58,000 nucleotides of DNA from Adiantum capillus-veneris (GCA_014529385.2 CM043950.1:65554935-65612934); one strand, 5' to 3'. Counted from the stretch's first letter, positions 45,541 to 57,777 are shown. Numbers and translations are program-made. Notes: generated from the sequence alone by a model not told the origin.

Positions 45541-46404
45541 CTCTTTTATCATGAATTAGGATATGATCATTTGGTATTGTTGGATCTTTGTCTATGTACA
45601 TGGGTCTTTATATGGTTTATATTTTCATCTATATGATTAGATTGATTTCCACATATGTGGATCTTTATATGTTCATCTACATTGGTATCCTTTTATAACA
45701 GATTAGGACATGCTTGTCTTTATAGTTTCTATATGGGTGTTTACATGGTGCTCTACAAGTGCATCTACAATGTTGTCTCTATCGTCATCTATACAATCGT
45801 CTGCATGGACATATACATGGTTAACTTTGTAAATATTGTTTGTTTATGTGGATAATCAATATGATCGGCTAATGTCATCAATAGGGTCATCTTCATTGCT
45901 ATCTTTCTATATGATGGATTAGGATATAATCGTCTTTATATGGTTCTATGGAAATCTATATTAGACTCTATATAGTTTTCTCTATGACTATCTACATGGA
46001 TTTTATATAGTCCTCTACATTGGCATCCATATGGTTATCTAAATATAGTGCTATCCTTTTTCCATAGACCACATGTATATGGCAGTCTATATGGTCAGTT
46101 CTTTGCTAGTCTATATTGCTAGTTCTATGATATTCTACATAGGGATACATATGGTCATCTATATGGTTGATGCTATGATCCTCTATATGGTCATCTATAT
46201 GGTTTCTTATAGGATTGCTTCAAGCCCTTTTAAATAGTTTTTTGTATGGTTGACTAGATTAGATTATTTTCTATACCATCATCTTTTAATATTGCATATA
46301 TGGTCAACCAGATTGGTATACTTAGACAACTAGCTCATCTTCTATATGGACAACTAGATTTTCATCAACTAAAATTAAAACAAAAAACTCTCTTTCTCTT
46401 TCTA
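45541..46404. repeat. Degenerate short-period repeat region (CTATATGGTCAT-like)
   Basis: About 860 bp dominated by variants of CTATATGG and TCTACATGG, with irregular spacing. No supported gene; open frames here are low in complexity. Confidence 0.7.
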
Positions 46405-46427
46405 TGTGTGTGTGTGTGTGTGTGTGT
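46405..46427. repeat. (TG)n microsatellite
   Basis: About eleven TG units. Confidence 0.95.
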
Positions 46428-46524
46428 CTTTATTTCTATCGTCAGGGGGATCCAAGTGGGGGCAGGGGATTTCGAGGGTAGCGCCCCTAAAGGTTGGATA
46501 TAGATGTATTTTTGGATATGAAAT

Positions 46525-47835
46525 TGTAATGGAAATGGCCTATGAACTTTGAGAGTAGCGGAATCAGGAAATTAGATAAAGCACTTTTGTGAGATTACTT
46601 TGTGAGCATAGCGGGTGAACTTAATTGATGGTAGCAACATAAACATGGTACTTAGTTAACTTGGCATGAACAATAATTTTGCAAGAGAGAGAGTTTAGGG
46701 AACATGAAATAGTTGGGGACCGGATTCATACGGAGCCGGTACCCCCTCCAATAGGCATTTGTATTATAGTTTCTCCCATCAAGAAAGACTTGGTACAATA
46801 CAATCTTTGTGTTTCTTGTGACCTAGGTGATGCAATGAAGATGGAAAGCTTCATGCATCACAAACATAACATAAAATTTGTATAAAGCATTAACTATCCC
46901 AAGCCTCAGTTCCAAGGCCTCAAACACCTTCAAAGGTGGAGAGAGCTAGAGGGGAATGAGGATAGGTAAGAGGAAGAAGAAACATTCCGTAGGAGAAAGA
47001 AATAGTTCCTCACTTATCATCACTCTTCTTGCTATCATACATAATAGCATAGTAATGAAGATGGAGAAGATGGCAATCTTAAGCATTGAAGCATGGCTCT
47101 TGGTTGGATTTGCATTCCATAGCCAAGAGTTGGTGTAGGCTCTCACTTCTCACAAGCTTGGAGAAGGAGGTGAGTTCCTCAACTTTCACCAAGTGAGAAT
47201 GAATCCACAAAATGAGTGTGTGTGTGTGGTGTATATCCCCCCAGCACCTCCCTTGCTTGCTTGGGGAGAGTTGTAGCTTTTACACATGTTTCAAGCTCAT
47301 TGGACCCCTCTCCCCCCTAGCCAATCACATGCAGCATGCATTCAAGTACATGGGTAGTCTTTGGACAAGTGTCCTCCTTACCACTTAGAGAGAGAGAGCT
47401 TGAAAACATCTAGATATTTGTTGGATAAAACTAGAAGCTCATTGGACCCCTCTTTAGCCCAACCAATAGCATTCAAGCACACCATGTGGTTAAGCATAGG
47501 GAGAGTCTGACATGTGTCCAATGTGCCCTTTGAGAAAAGGGGTGCCCTTTGGGTGAGTGGAAGGTTAAGTCAAAGATTCCCCACATAGGAAGCTTCTCAA
47601 GCACCTTCCTGATTAAGTTTGTAGGGTCTCTTTTTGACTCAAGCACCTTACCTCCCCATGCACGGGAAGCTTCTCAAGAACCTTCTTCATTAAGTTTGTA
47701 GGGTATTTTTTTGACTCAAGCACCTTACCCCCCATGCATGGGAAGCTTCTCAATCACCTTCCTCATTAAGTTTATAGGGTCTCTTTTTGACTCAAGCACC
47801 TGACCGCCCCAAATGGGAAGCTTCTCAAGTACCTT
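46525..47835 (-). repeat. 3' LTR of element D, part 2, inverted and displaced
   Basis: The reverse complement matches the 5' LTR of D from about 16232 to its end (17556), including the ~77-bp AGCTTCCC units. Read from 47835 downward it starts AAGGTACTTGAG, so it resumes exactly where part 1 stops at 23370; AAGGT is shared by both and is E's target-site duplication. The LTR end (46525) is followed in D orientation by ATTTCA, resembling D's left flank ATTCA. Confidence 0.92.
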
Positions 47836-48754
47836 TGTTAGTAGCAAACTAACACGAACACCATTTTTCGGAGTTCTCTTTGTAAAACATTTATTATTTT
47901 GATAAATAGGAAATATTGTAACTTCTATTTTCTTGGATAAACTCTATAATTAATGAGTCGGGGCTACAAGCTTCCAGATTGTATCAGCCAGTCATCACCC
48001 AACTTTGGTAGAACTCCAGATTATTAGTTTTGACCACCCAAAAACCTTGGCTAAGGTATAAAAGCCAATTTTGTAAGTTTTATATAAGTTTTTGGATAAG
48101 AAATACACAGCGTGAGCTAATGGAGTTCACTTCTCTCCTTCTCGCGCTTCCTACTCCCTCTCCGGTTGTCACATTGCAATTGCGTTTGTTGCATTGCAAC
48201 CGCAGGTAAGAGCTCTATGCATTGACGTAAGCCATTCACAGTATTTCGTAGCTTTTGGCGTCGTCGACCTGCGGCCTAATTTCATCATAACCAGGAATTT
48301 ACACTTTAAATTGAAAACTAAGAATAGGCAGGGTATTGGGGCATCATTGCTAAGCATTTAGATGCATTCTCGGTCAAAAACGACTAGGTCAAAAATCCAA
48401 TGCTGTTAATAATAACGATTTCGGAACTTGACCTAAAGTGGGATTTGAGACCATACGCATGTGTGCTTAGGTCTTATAAACTTGTCCTAGAAGTTTCGTT
48501 ACGTTTGGATGTCATTTGATGCTGTAACGGATGTGATTTGTTTGCCAATGAGCGATTGGCTTTTGGTAATTTCAGTCACTTGAGTGTAGCTTGAGTTAGA
48601 TGCGAGTTGTTAGTTGTTTTCCGAGAGATTGACAACCTCTTGTAGCCTCTATGCACTAGTCGAGTCAGCTTCGTCCCATGGTTTGACAAATTAATCGTGG
48701 TTCTCGCTAATACTGCAATAAGATAGGATGGTGAGGTTAGACATGCGTCCCACA
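47836..48754 (+). repeat. 5' LTR of element E
   Basis: 919 bp, TGTTAGTAGC...GCGTCCCACA, with TATAAAAG at 48057-48064. It contains a degraded half of the E palindrome (GTTAATAATAACGATT, 48405-48420). Confidence 0.95.
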
Positions 48755-48755
48755 T

Positions 48756-48773
48756 TTGGCGCCATTTTCGGGG
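48756..48773 (+). other. Primer-binding site of element E
   Basis: TTGGCGCCATTTTCGGGG one base after the LTR. TTGGCGCC followed by a G-rich end is the PBS type used by Tat/Athila gypsy elements, not the Met-type PBS of the other elements here. Confidence 0.9.
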
Positions 48774-50748
48774 ATCAAAGAGACCTAAACTAGGGAAAAA
48801 CACGAGCGTCTTGTGTAGTTGTCCTTTAACTTCCTTTAGGTTCACCTAGAGTTCAAAACTTTCTTTTAGAAACCGCATAGCTTAAGATTGTCGTCTTCTG
48901 CTGTGTAGAGGTATCTTGGAAGTAATCGTACTTGCTGAGTACCTTTAGGATTGTAGGATTGTAGATTTAGATTAGGATTTGGAGAATGATTGGTAGACAA
49001 GATAAGTCTTAAGATCAAGGCTCTGAAAAACATAAAAAACACACAAGAAAACGAGTGTTTGTGGACACTTTCCACAACCCCATTGCATGAGAATCTAGGA
49101 GTAGGGTAAGTAGGATCCGAGGTGGATTTCAGAACATTGCTCTCTCTGAAAGAATCAAGTGTGAGTTGTTATTGGAAGTTGCAGAATTTCAGGACTACGG
49201 CTAGAAATAACTCAAAAAGACTCGAATCCACTCAATCCGACTGGAGAGTAAGCCTAAGAGTTGTCTGAACCAGTGGGTAAGCTCAAAGACACTTCGAGGT
49301 AAAAAATTTCAAGAGTTGACCAAAATTCAGATTATTTACTTTTTCTTGACATTTTAGGCCAAATTAAGTTTTGACTTGATTCATAGACTTAAAATACATC
49401 ATATAAAGACTGCCCTTGAGAAAATTGCAAAAAAGTGCTCATTTCAAGCCTAAAGTTAATAATTGCGATTATTAACTTTTTGCTCTAAATTGGCTAAGGT
49501 TCATACCATTGACTCATTGCATGTGTACAAACAACTTTTGTAAAGGCCCAAGAGATTTGGATCACTAAACTGGCAAAAAACTGGGTAAAAACGAAAGTTT
49601 GTACTGACCTTTTGAATCTTGAGTATAAAGTGGGGAAAATTTATCCAAACTTGTTGATATTTGATTCATAGGCTTATGTTGATGTGATAAACATGTGTAC
49701 ATGCTCAATTGACCAAAAATTTGTAAAAATTTATCAGAAGTAAATAATCACGATTATTTACATCTGCCCAATTTTTCAACTTTTTTGACCAAGTTAGCAT
49801 ACCACTAGTTTCACCATGTTGTAATAAGCCCACAAATCAAATTTAGTAAGATTTGGACCACTGGAGTGAAATTTGTGACTAAAATTACAAAGTTAGTGTC
49901 TACGGACAGATAATTGATGACCATTTTGACCAAAAATTATCCAAACTTGACGAAAATTGGCTAGTGACCTTAACTTTAGGTGCTTAACAGATCTGTGTCA
50001 AAGTTGGGGCAAAAACTTGCAAAAATCTAGCTGGAGTAAATAATCGCGATTATTTACATCTGCTTCAAAACTTGATGATTTTGAAAATTTGAGTGCATCA
50101 CAAGGTCAAGCATATCAAGTAGACCTCACAAATCAATTTTGGTGAAATTTGGATCCCAAAAGTGAGACTTAAGCCAGATTCTTGAAATCAAAGTCTGCGA
50201 ACACCAAACAATTGATAAACTTGATCAGATTTTGTCCAAACTTGTCGAAACTTGTCAAGGAACTCTAAAAAGTTGTATACTTGGCAAACCTATCAAAAAA
50301 GTGCAAAAAAACTGACAAAAGTAAATAATCGCGATTATGTACTTCTGCTATCCAGAGACATCACATTTGACTTTTGAACTTATACAGTGATAGACCGATA
50401 TAATATAAAGCTATAGGGAAATTTTTGGTTCAATCGGATCAAAATTGATATATGTACACTTAGTTTTCAGGTTGTAGATCAAACCTTTGATTTTTGCTAA
50501 AGTCGAATTTGAAAGTCAAATTTTGACTGTCATAGCTCGAATTGAAGTGATACACAGAGATCAATCACGAGAATAGCAAAAACTGTATTGTATTTATAGA
50601 AGAATAGCTAACTTGATCAAATTTGTACAGGAATCAGGTTGCAGACGAGGAATCCGTGGCTTGACAGAAAGTTGCAATTGAATCGAGTGGAAATTGACGA
50701 CAAGTCAATCCAAAGGTAAGTACTCTATCCAAGGCTTCATAAGTTTAT
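48774..50748 (+). other. Long leader of element E
   Basis: About 2 kb without a supported gene. The second half consists of diverged ~285-296-bp repeats carrying the palindrome, described separately. A half-palindrome (GATTATTTAC) also occurs at about 49330-49339. Confidence 0.75.
49455..50342. repeat. Element E palindrome-phased repeats, 5' leader block (4 palindromes)
   Basis: Palindromes of 22 bp at 49455-49476, 49740-49761, 50036-50057 (perfect: GTAAATAATCG plus its reverse complement) and 50321-50342 (one arm change). Start spacing is 285, 296 and 285 bp. At 49455 both arms changed together (GTTAAT...ATTAAC), so symmetry was kept. Sequence between palindromes is related but diverged (AAATTTGGATC, GTGTACATG, CAAACTTG words). 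Confidence 0.92.
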
Positions 50749-51692
50749 ATGAACCTTAGATCTGGTCGTGTACTAGGAAATCAGGGCATACTCGGAGAAA
50801 CCTCCAGTAGAGTATCTACGGAAGAAAGCATGAATCAAGGTAATTCCTTGCACACAATTCTTGAAGAAGTCTCAGACACTTTTTCAGATTCAACATCCGA
50901 AATGTCTTTTTACTCAACTCACTCGAAAACCGGAACGACAATGCACTATAAGCATATACTATCTTTTTACAAGACTAACCGTCATGGAGCCAGGTTTACT
51001 TGGACCCTAACGAGGAGTATGCTATTGGCATTGATGACCATGGTATTGAGTTCGAAGAAGAGATTAGGAAAAACAAACAAGAAAAAATGTACATGGATCG
51101 AAATGGAACTCGGTATTTACAAGTCGAAAACCCTGACGTGATAGACAAATGGGGGTTAGAAGTAAACACCATAATCCCAGATATGTCAGCAAAAGAAGGA
51201 CCACCAACTTTAGAATTCGAGGGATACGATCAAGTAGACTTGAAGCCTTTGAAACGGCTTAGTACGGATAATCCTAGGATCGGAGTCTATTGTTGGGAAG
51301 ATAGAAACATAAAAGATCTTCTGTGGACTTCTCATGCCAAACCAGGACAATTAACGACGATGAAGATCATCTATATCTTCAAGACCAAAGATAAGGGATT
51401 AGCAGACCTACCAACCTACCTGTTTAGGGATTGCAATAACAACAACTTTGTTATGATGCCTTCCGAGGAGGTAGAACAAACCAAATACCAAGAGTATTCC
51501 ATACGAGATTGGAAATTCGGGCAAGGACCAGAAACAGTTCCAAGAGATGAACACCGTGAAAGATCATCTGAGAGTAATGTGAAGAAACCAGAAACCACCT
51601 CATCATGTAGAAAACGGGGTGACACTAAGGCCAATCTAGGGCTACACGAGTCACTATTTCCAACAGACTGGTTTGAAGGACTCGGAACATGA
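50749..51692 (+). pseudogene. Element E gag, N-terminal part
   Basis: The start ATG gives MNLRSGRVLGNQG; a short 'NLRSG' opening is common in Athila-type gag ORFs. A frameshift near 50990-51000 leads to the next frame (DPNEEYAIGIDDHGIEF, acidic and hydrophilic), which ends at TGA 51690-51692. No zinc finger in this part. Confidence 0.75.
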
Positions 51693-53217
51693 CCAACTCC
51701 TAGAAGACCTGGAGTTGAACCAAACAGACGCGTCAGACCAGCTGATTTTCAGAAATAGGTTAGAAAATACAGTGGATCAGGGGATCCATACGACCACTTA
51801 GCAAGCTTTAAGCAAGTGCTAAGAGTAGTGCGTATATTTGATTTCCATACTCAATTCGAGGGGTTTGGAATGACATTAGAAGGAAAAGCATTGACATGGT
51901 TCCAAAACATTCCACCAAGGTCAATCATGGACTTGAACACATTAGCTCAAGGATTTGTAGCTGCTTGTTCCAAAACGGAGATCACATAATACGGTAGCTC
52001 AAATATACAGCTTTGAACAAAAACATGGTGAGTTTGTTAGGGATTGTGCAACTTGAATGAAACAATACATTGCCAGATGCCCAGAGATGGAGATACTTGC
52101 AGAAGAACGATTTGTATCTTTGTTTCTAGAGGGACTGCTAAACAAAGAACTTCATGCTATACTCTATAGTAAAAAGAATACAACCTTAGAAGCATGTGTG
52201 TCTGATGCTATTGACCTAGGAGACAAATGTGAGATTTTCAACGAAGAAGATGTCCCTAAGGATAACCAAAGCAAGAAGACAACATCCACAAAACCAGCAC
52301 AAGTGGGAAAGGCTACTGTGGCACCACTCTCAGCCATAGAAGATATGCTAAAAAGGATGAACGACATGATGAAAAACATACAGAAAGCACCTATGAGAGG
52401 ACCAGGACAAGGGATACCTCCACAAGGACAACCAATAAGGCCACAAAAATGGTGTGCAATCAAGGATAAATGGACCAACCATGAGACCCACGAGTGCTAC
52501 TTTAGACCAAAGTATGATCGAAATGTTCAGTATGTGCCCATGAGGCCACAAGGACAACCCATGTAGAGATATCAGCCTAATATGGCCCAAGCTCAAAGAC
52601 CACCAATGGGTATGGAAAGACCTCAACCTGTGTTGGGACAACAACCTCCGTATCTAGGACATAATGCAGTGCCTATAAAGTACATGCACTCTAAAGGAGT
52701 CATAGATGAACAAGCATTAGTGCCTGTTACACCCTATGCAAAGCCTAGTCCATCTATAGTAATGGTAGAAGAAGATTGGTATAATCCACATCCACCACCA
52801 ATGGAAGAGACCGTGACTTATGCTCCACCAGACCTAACACTGATGTATTATGTAGCTCATCAAGGTGTCAGACCTCCCATGGGAAGACCCATGATGAAGC
52901 CTAGAACAGGAAACTGTCATAATTGTGGTGCTGACGACCATTGGAAAAACGAATGTCCAGAGCCTGACAAAAACCTCAAACCAATTGAAGCCTATTTCAT
53001 ACAATGTTGCAAAAAGGGAGGATAATTTTTGAAAGATTGTCCTAAAAATCCTATGAACAAGGGAAAAACCGTAGTAAACGTAGTCCAAGTGATGCCTAGT
53101 AGCTCATCAGAGAGTGAACCGATTGTTCCAATTGGCAAGGTAATCACTAGAGCCCAGGCAAAGAAAAAGAAACACAACTCCTCTGATGATTCAGAGAACA
53201 CAAAAGTTTCTTCTTAA
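51693..53217 (+). pseudogene. Element E gag core and zinc-binding region
   Basis: The conserved gag core is near 51752-51990: YSGSGDPYDHLASFKQVLR, TLEGKALTWFQNIPP, TLAQGFVAAC. A frameshift follows. From 52057 one frame carries ARCPEMEILAEERFVSLFLEGL, then WCAIKDKWTNHETHEC (a Cys/His cluster), a Pro/Gln/Met-rich region, the CCHC knuckle CHNCGADDHWKNEC (about 52915-52960) and a damaged second one (QCCKKGG*FLKDC, stop at the His position, TAA 53023-53025). Stops also at 52564 (TAG) and 53215 (TAA). Confidence 0.88.
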
Positions 53218-54480
53218 AGAATAAAAAGGAGCAGAAGCAAAAGATATGAGATGAGAAAACAAAAACAATGAGTTGAAATCGAAGAGAAAGCAAAGAAGCT
53301 AGCCCTGGACAAGTTGAAAGAAACTAGCAGTGAATTCAAGGAAACAACCGTGAAATCTAGAGGATCCATTCTGGTTGAAGAAATTTTTGAGCCTATTAAT
53401 GCCGCCTTGGAAGCCTGCCAAGCAGGACTTAAAGCAGGCCAAAACATGGTAAACAAGTGGAAAAACTATCCATCTCCAGACATGGAAGCAACGGTAAGAA
53501 TCACGCAAGAAATGCCAGAAAAACAAAAACCCAAGCTTAAAAGTATTGCAAAACCTGAAGAGCTTGCGGTAGAAGAAACGAAAGCAAAATTTGATGTGGT
53601 GCCAGAACCCCAGCTTGAAACAAACGAACCAGAGCTTATAGTGTCTGACAACAAAGATGCTTTAGACGGAATTCCATTTGTAGAGGAATACTGGCCAGGA
53701 CACTTATGGGAAAAAGTGAGAGAGATCAATGATGGGAGCCTAACTCTAAAGTCAGCTCCTATAGAGGAAGTCTGGTTGGATAACCTACCTTCTGATATAA
53801 ACATCGATTTACAATCCTTGTATGGGGATTGCGGATTGGAAGCTTCAAGAATGTCGAAACCATTAACATTAAAAACATTACCTTCTTACTTGGGAGATAA
53901 AGAAGATGAATCCATCGTGTGCAAAACCACTCAAGTAAAAAGAGCTGAGCAGATCCTAGAAGTAGACAACATTCATTCAATCATGTCTACACCCATCCAA
54001 TGCACTCTTACTTTGGGAGAACTATTAAACCTCAGACCATACTTGTGGAATGATTTACAGAAAACCCTAGAGAAGGTGGGGATAACGGGGTTAATCTCGA
54101 AGAATTTGGAAAAATTAAAAAATGAAATGGAAAACAAAGAAATTAGATCAGTTCCTATGAACAAAGTCGGAGAATATTATGAAGGGAAAGAAGGAAACAC
54201 CACCCTCCTAGTGAACTATAATGACATTGAAACCATGGCGATAGTGGATAGTGGAGCTGGCATAGCCATAGCCAGTAAAGTAGTATGGGAATCCTGGGGA
54301 CAGCCATCCATTAGACAAATTCGAATGAAATTGCAGTTGGCTGACAGACACATTGAGAGACCTTTAGGGCTGCTTGAAAAAGTGATAGTCAATTCGTGTG
54401 GAATTGAATATCAACACACTTTTGCCATAGTAGACTTTGAAAAAAAAACTCAACTATGAAATCATATTGGGAAGACCTTT
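53218..54480 (+). pseudogene. Element E first protease with upstream linker domain
   Basis: In the same frame as the zinc region. After a TGA near 53268 it runs 381 residues from 53314: a helical part (EPINAALEACQAGLKAGQ), an acidic part, and CTLTLGELLNLRPYLWNDL, the motif that often precedes plant gypsy proteases. The active site is AIVDSGAGIAIASK (D-S-G codons 54247-54255), and about 72 residues later, past a frameshift in an A8 run (about 54440), comes YEIILGRPF (54464-54472). This is the canonical protease that would cut the Gag-Pol polyprotein. Confidence 0.9.
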
Positions 54481-55092
54481 CATGTGAAAGGTACAGCTTA
54501 TCCAAGATTGGGGAAACAATTATTTGTACTTGAAGTAAGTGGGATCTATAACAAGAGTCAATCTAAAAGATCACACTTATAGAGATGTTTTGAAAACACC
54601 CATCCAAGAGTTTGATTCAGTCTCTTCGGATCAAACTAAACTCCCAGCCTGGTTAAACAAAGACACTCCTATTTGGATGTGTGGAGCTTCAAAAACGGAA
54701 GCTTAAGACGAGAAGAATGTATTCTAGAAAGGGACTGCACTAACGAAGCCTACGTACCTGAACCCTTTCCAGAGCATTTATTTGAGCCATTCAAGTGGAC
54801 TCAAATTTTAGCAACAATGGATGTATGTGTGAATACGTCTATGCCTACTCAATTTTGCAATGAGGATGGCTATGACATAATTCCCATCCAAATGATTTCA
54901 ATCCTCAACGTTGAAAACGACGATGAGGAACCCAAGGACTTAATGAAAGCTCAACAAGTCTTTTCATACCTCTATTACGATGCAACTGATGAGTTAGATG
55001 AACACTCAGCTACCTCAGAAGATTCGGGGTCAAAAAAAGAGCATACGAGAGCTAAGTTACTCTTAAAAGGAGGCGAGAAAAAGTTTTCTTAG
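54481..55092 (+). pseudogene. Element E protease-RT linker region
   Basis: The segment after the protease contains GNNYLYL and TRVNLKDHTYRDV, then in a shifted frame a 139-residue acidic frame (54673-55092) with EPFPEHLFEPFKWTQ and PIQMISILNVENDDEEPKD. No known domain. It would lead into RT, which in this window is found inverted near 39275. Confidence 0.65.
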
Positions 55093-55479
55093 AAGATTTT
55101 CATTAGTCCCTTAAAGAGAGAGATAGAGAGAACGAGAGAAGAAGAGCATGCTGGGCTGAGGAACTTTCCTTAAACGACTATGACTTGTATAGTTGATTTC
55201 CATGCTCTTGTGCATCGTATGCCTAACGTGCAGCTTATCCTATAAACATGCAATAGGTTTCTGCTACGTCGCTCTTATCGAGGGAGGTAACAGAAAAAAA
55301 CACAAACAAGTCACAGACTGATCCACCTACCATGTATGTGGTTGTGACTAGACCAGTGTGGCTTAATGAGAGCACTTTGCCTTTGAATTAAGTCCAAGTT
55401 TTAGGTTCTTTTAAGTGTTGTTGTGTTTGACAGCAACCCAAAAACAATCCAGAACGTATTTTGTCCTTGACAAAAGGTT

Positions 55480-57646
55480 TGGTGTTATAGCGGAAGCGTG
55501 TTTCCTGAGGTGGTAGAATTGATTCCACTTAGCTAGCATGCCGTGCATACATAATCTTAAGCCCTTGGCAAAAGTGATGGCCTCAAACGTGAGAGCCCAA
55601 ACCATAAGTGCCTTGCACAATCTAAACTGGTAGGAATTCTGTGAGGTGATATTCCCTATTTTACCAGTCTTTTCAAACTTGTGTGCCACGGCCCTTGATG
55701 ACAAGTCATTGGGCAATTCCTTGGCACAAGGGAGAAGCCTTGCTTCATGTAAAATCATCAAAGCACTTTTCTTGGCACAAAAGCAGTAGTTTCCAATCAA
55801 AGGTGTAAACATGGAAGAATAAAAAGAACAGAAAATTGGCTAACCTGGTCGTTGCTGTAACCAGTTGGCCCGAGATTCCGTGGAAGAAACAAAAACTCGC
55901 GTAAAAATGGCTCATAGCCATATCTGCTACACGGGTGGGAGCTGTCATATGTACATATATGTCCCTTGTATCATATACGCCCTTCTGTCACGTAATGAAA
56001 TAACCTGCAAGCATATTGCCAAATCCTTCCCAAGTTTGTATGCTCATAGCATATGCCGAACGTGGGGAGTTTCAATGCAAGATGCATAAATAGAAGCCTT
56101 GCTTCATGTAAGTTCATCAAATGGATGAGACAAGAATGTAACCTAAGTGCTCATAGCTAATAGATGCTCTTGGTGACACACATATGTCCGAGCAGGAAAA
56201 GATCGACCTTGTCAAAATTTCATAGGGAAACGGCCTTGCCAAATTTTACTACTAATTGAGAGTCATAAAATTGCCCGATAGTGAGAGAGATATCATCTAC
56301 AACTGAACTATCAAATGTCAGCGATTGTCCAATACTACTTGATCAAAGCAACCTTTGCTTGACAAGTTGGCATTGTGAAAATTCATATGGTGGTCAACAT
56401 TGCATTCAACTCCTAGTTGTGGATGTCAATGTTTTTTCCACGCTGCTTTATATAGCCATATTGCCTGCTCCCTAGCAAGCTGCAATGGCTTGGACATGTT
56501 ATGCATCCAATGCATGGAGCCATGCTCCCATAAATCTTCTGTCATCCGCCTCGAGAGAGCACAACGAGGAGAGATAAAAATTAACAACCAACGTAAGACA
56601 CAAGTTGGTTTATTAGAGTGTCGTTATAGGGAGCCTTGCTCCTGAATGTATGTTATGGTAGATAGCTGCTTGAAATTGTAATTACTAGCTGGCCTTGCCG
56701 AATACCGTAATTGGATAGTTCATAGGCCCTGCCTGGCTTGCCATGGTTGCCAAACAACCTTGCCTGTAACCATTGACTGAGAGTCATCGGATGCCTTGCA
56801 AAATCAATCGGCGTCCCCTAGTGATGCCTTGCTTCCAATCCATGTCTTAGCGACGAGAAGCCTTGCTGCCGTAGAATCATGGCTTACACTTTTCATCCCT
56901 TATCACACATCTGTGTCTGTGTCCATGCATGTCTTGGAGTCCCGTTTCAATCCCGCCCTGGATAGAGTCTGAGAGATTCCAAGAGATGTTTTGTGACAGA
57001 CATGGGGATTTTGTACACCTTCAACTTGTAAATTTTTGCTCATGACAGGTGCATAAATTCGCCACATGAGCCAATGGATGCGACTATGAATGTCCATCCG
57101 GCTGTGGGGCTCGTCCCACAAACTGCCGATTCCCCTGGCCCGCGGGGCAACACCCCTAGGTGGGGTGTGTGGCCCAACTTAGGGCACTAAAAATATTTTT
57201 TAATAAAAAAATTAATGAAAGAAATACTTGCACAGGAGGCCGCTGCCTGCGAGATGGGGAAGAAGAAGCCTGAGAGCGTTATGGGCCGCCTTTGGGGTCG
57301 CAACAGAAATGAAAGCTCCTCAGAAAGCCTGCGCGCTGCCAATGAACCGGACCTTACCCAATTTGGTGGTGCTCAAAATTCTAAACCTTCCCGGCTTAGA
57401 GTGGCTACCCGTGGCCTCTGAGCTTTGGCCTGTCCTTCCTCCCCGACTTGGGACTGCAGCACACTGTTTTGCCTTGCTTGTGTGTTGCATGCGACATGCA
57501 AACTCGCTTCGAGAGCAAGATTGAGAGAACCCTAGGCTGAGTGTCCATGAACGGAGAGAGAGATAGAGAGAGAGAGAACATGCCAAGCCCTGCAAAGCAT
57601 TTCCCCCCTCCTCCATAGCCCGCTCCTCCCTGATCTCTGATACCAA
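55480..57646 (-). mobile_element. Element G, 5' internal portion, inverted relative to its 3' portion
   Basis: On the minus strand it runs from the PBS (57645) leftward. I find no gag or pol domain. GCCTTGC (plus strand) recurs about ten times between 55737 and 56865, e.g. in two longer copies of AGAAGCCTTGCTTCATGTAA at 55733 and 56092. A frame at 57320-57688 overlaps the LTR and PBS and is not a gene. Left boundary with E is approximate. Confidence 0.65.
57631..57645 (-). other. Primer-binding site of element G
   Basis: Minus-strand TGGTATCAGAGATCA follows the LTR after one base and is complementary to initiator-Met tRNA over its first eleven bases. It shows this LTR is the 5' one of a minus-oriented copy. 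Confidence 0.9.
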
Positions 57647-57777
57647 TGTGAGACCGCGGGGGATTGGACCATGCAACTCTCCACCCAACCGTGCTATTTA
57701 TAGACTCCTAGCCTCTAAAGATAGCGCCCCTTGACCGCATGTCCGTCCTAGCCCTTGGCCCTGCCCTTGGCCTGACA
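57647..57777 (-). repeat. 5' LTR of element G
   Basis: 131 bp, reverse complement of 40932-41062 with three differences. TATA box present. The outer flank is CATGA in G orientation (plus-strand TCATG, 57778-57782), matching the flank of the 3' LTR at 41063-41067. Confidence 0.93.

Larger units (their letters stand above)
47836..55150 (+). mobile_element. Element E, 5' portion, inverted relative to its 3' portion
   Basis: 5' LTR, PBS, long leader with palindromic repeats, gag and first protease on the plus strand, ending before RT. LTR length (919 bp) equals that of the 3' LTR at 23371-24289, and flank ACCTT (47831-47835) is the reverse complement of AAGGT at 23366-23370. The right limit is uncertain: E-like coding fades after 55092, and I place the junction with G between 55100 and 55480. 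Confidence 0.85.

Noticed and set aside
23371-48754. E's two LTRs as belonging to two separate E insertions
   Set aside because: Their outer flanks are the two sides of a single D LTR with the same 5-bp duplication, and each has only the opposite half of the element.
49455-50342. Rho-independent-terminator-like hairpins or bacterial operators
   Set aside because: The context is a plant LTR retrotransposon leader and the phase is tied to a tandem repeat; bacterial features do not apply.
55411-55812. 133-codon minus-strand frame as a gene
   Set aside because: No motif and it lies near the uncertain E/G junction in pol-less DNA. It remains a possible G-coded fragment but is not supported.
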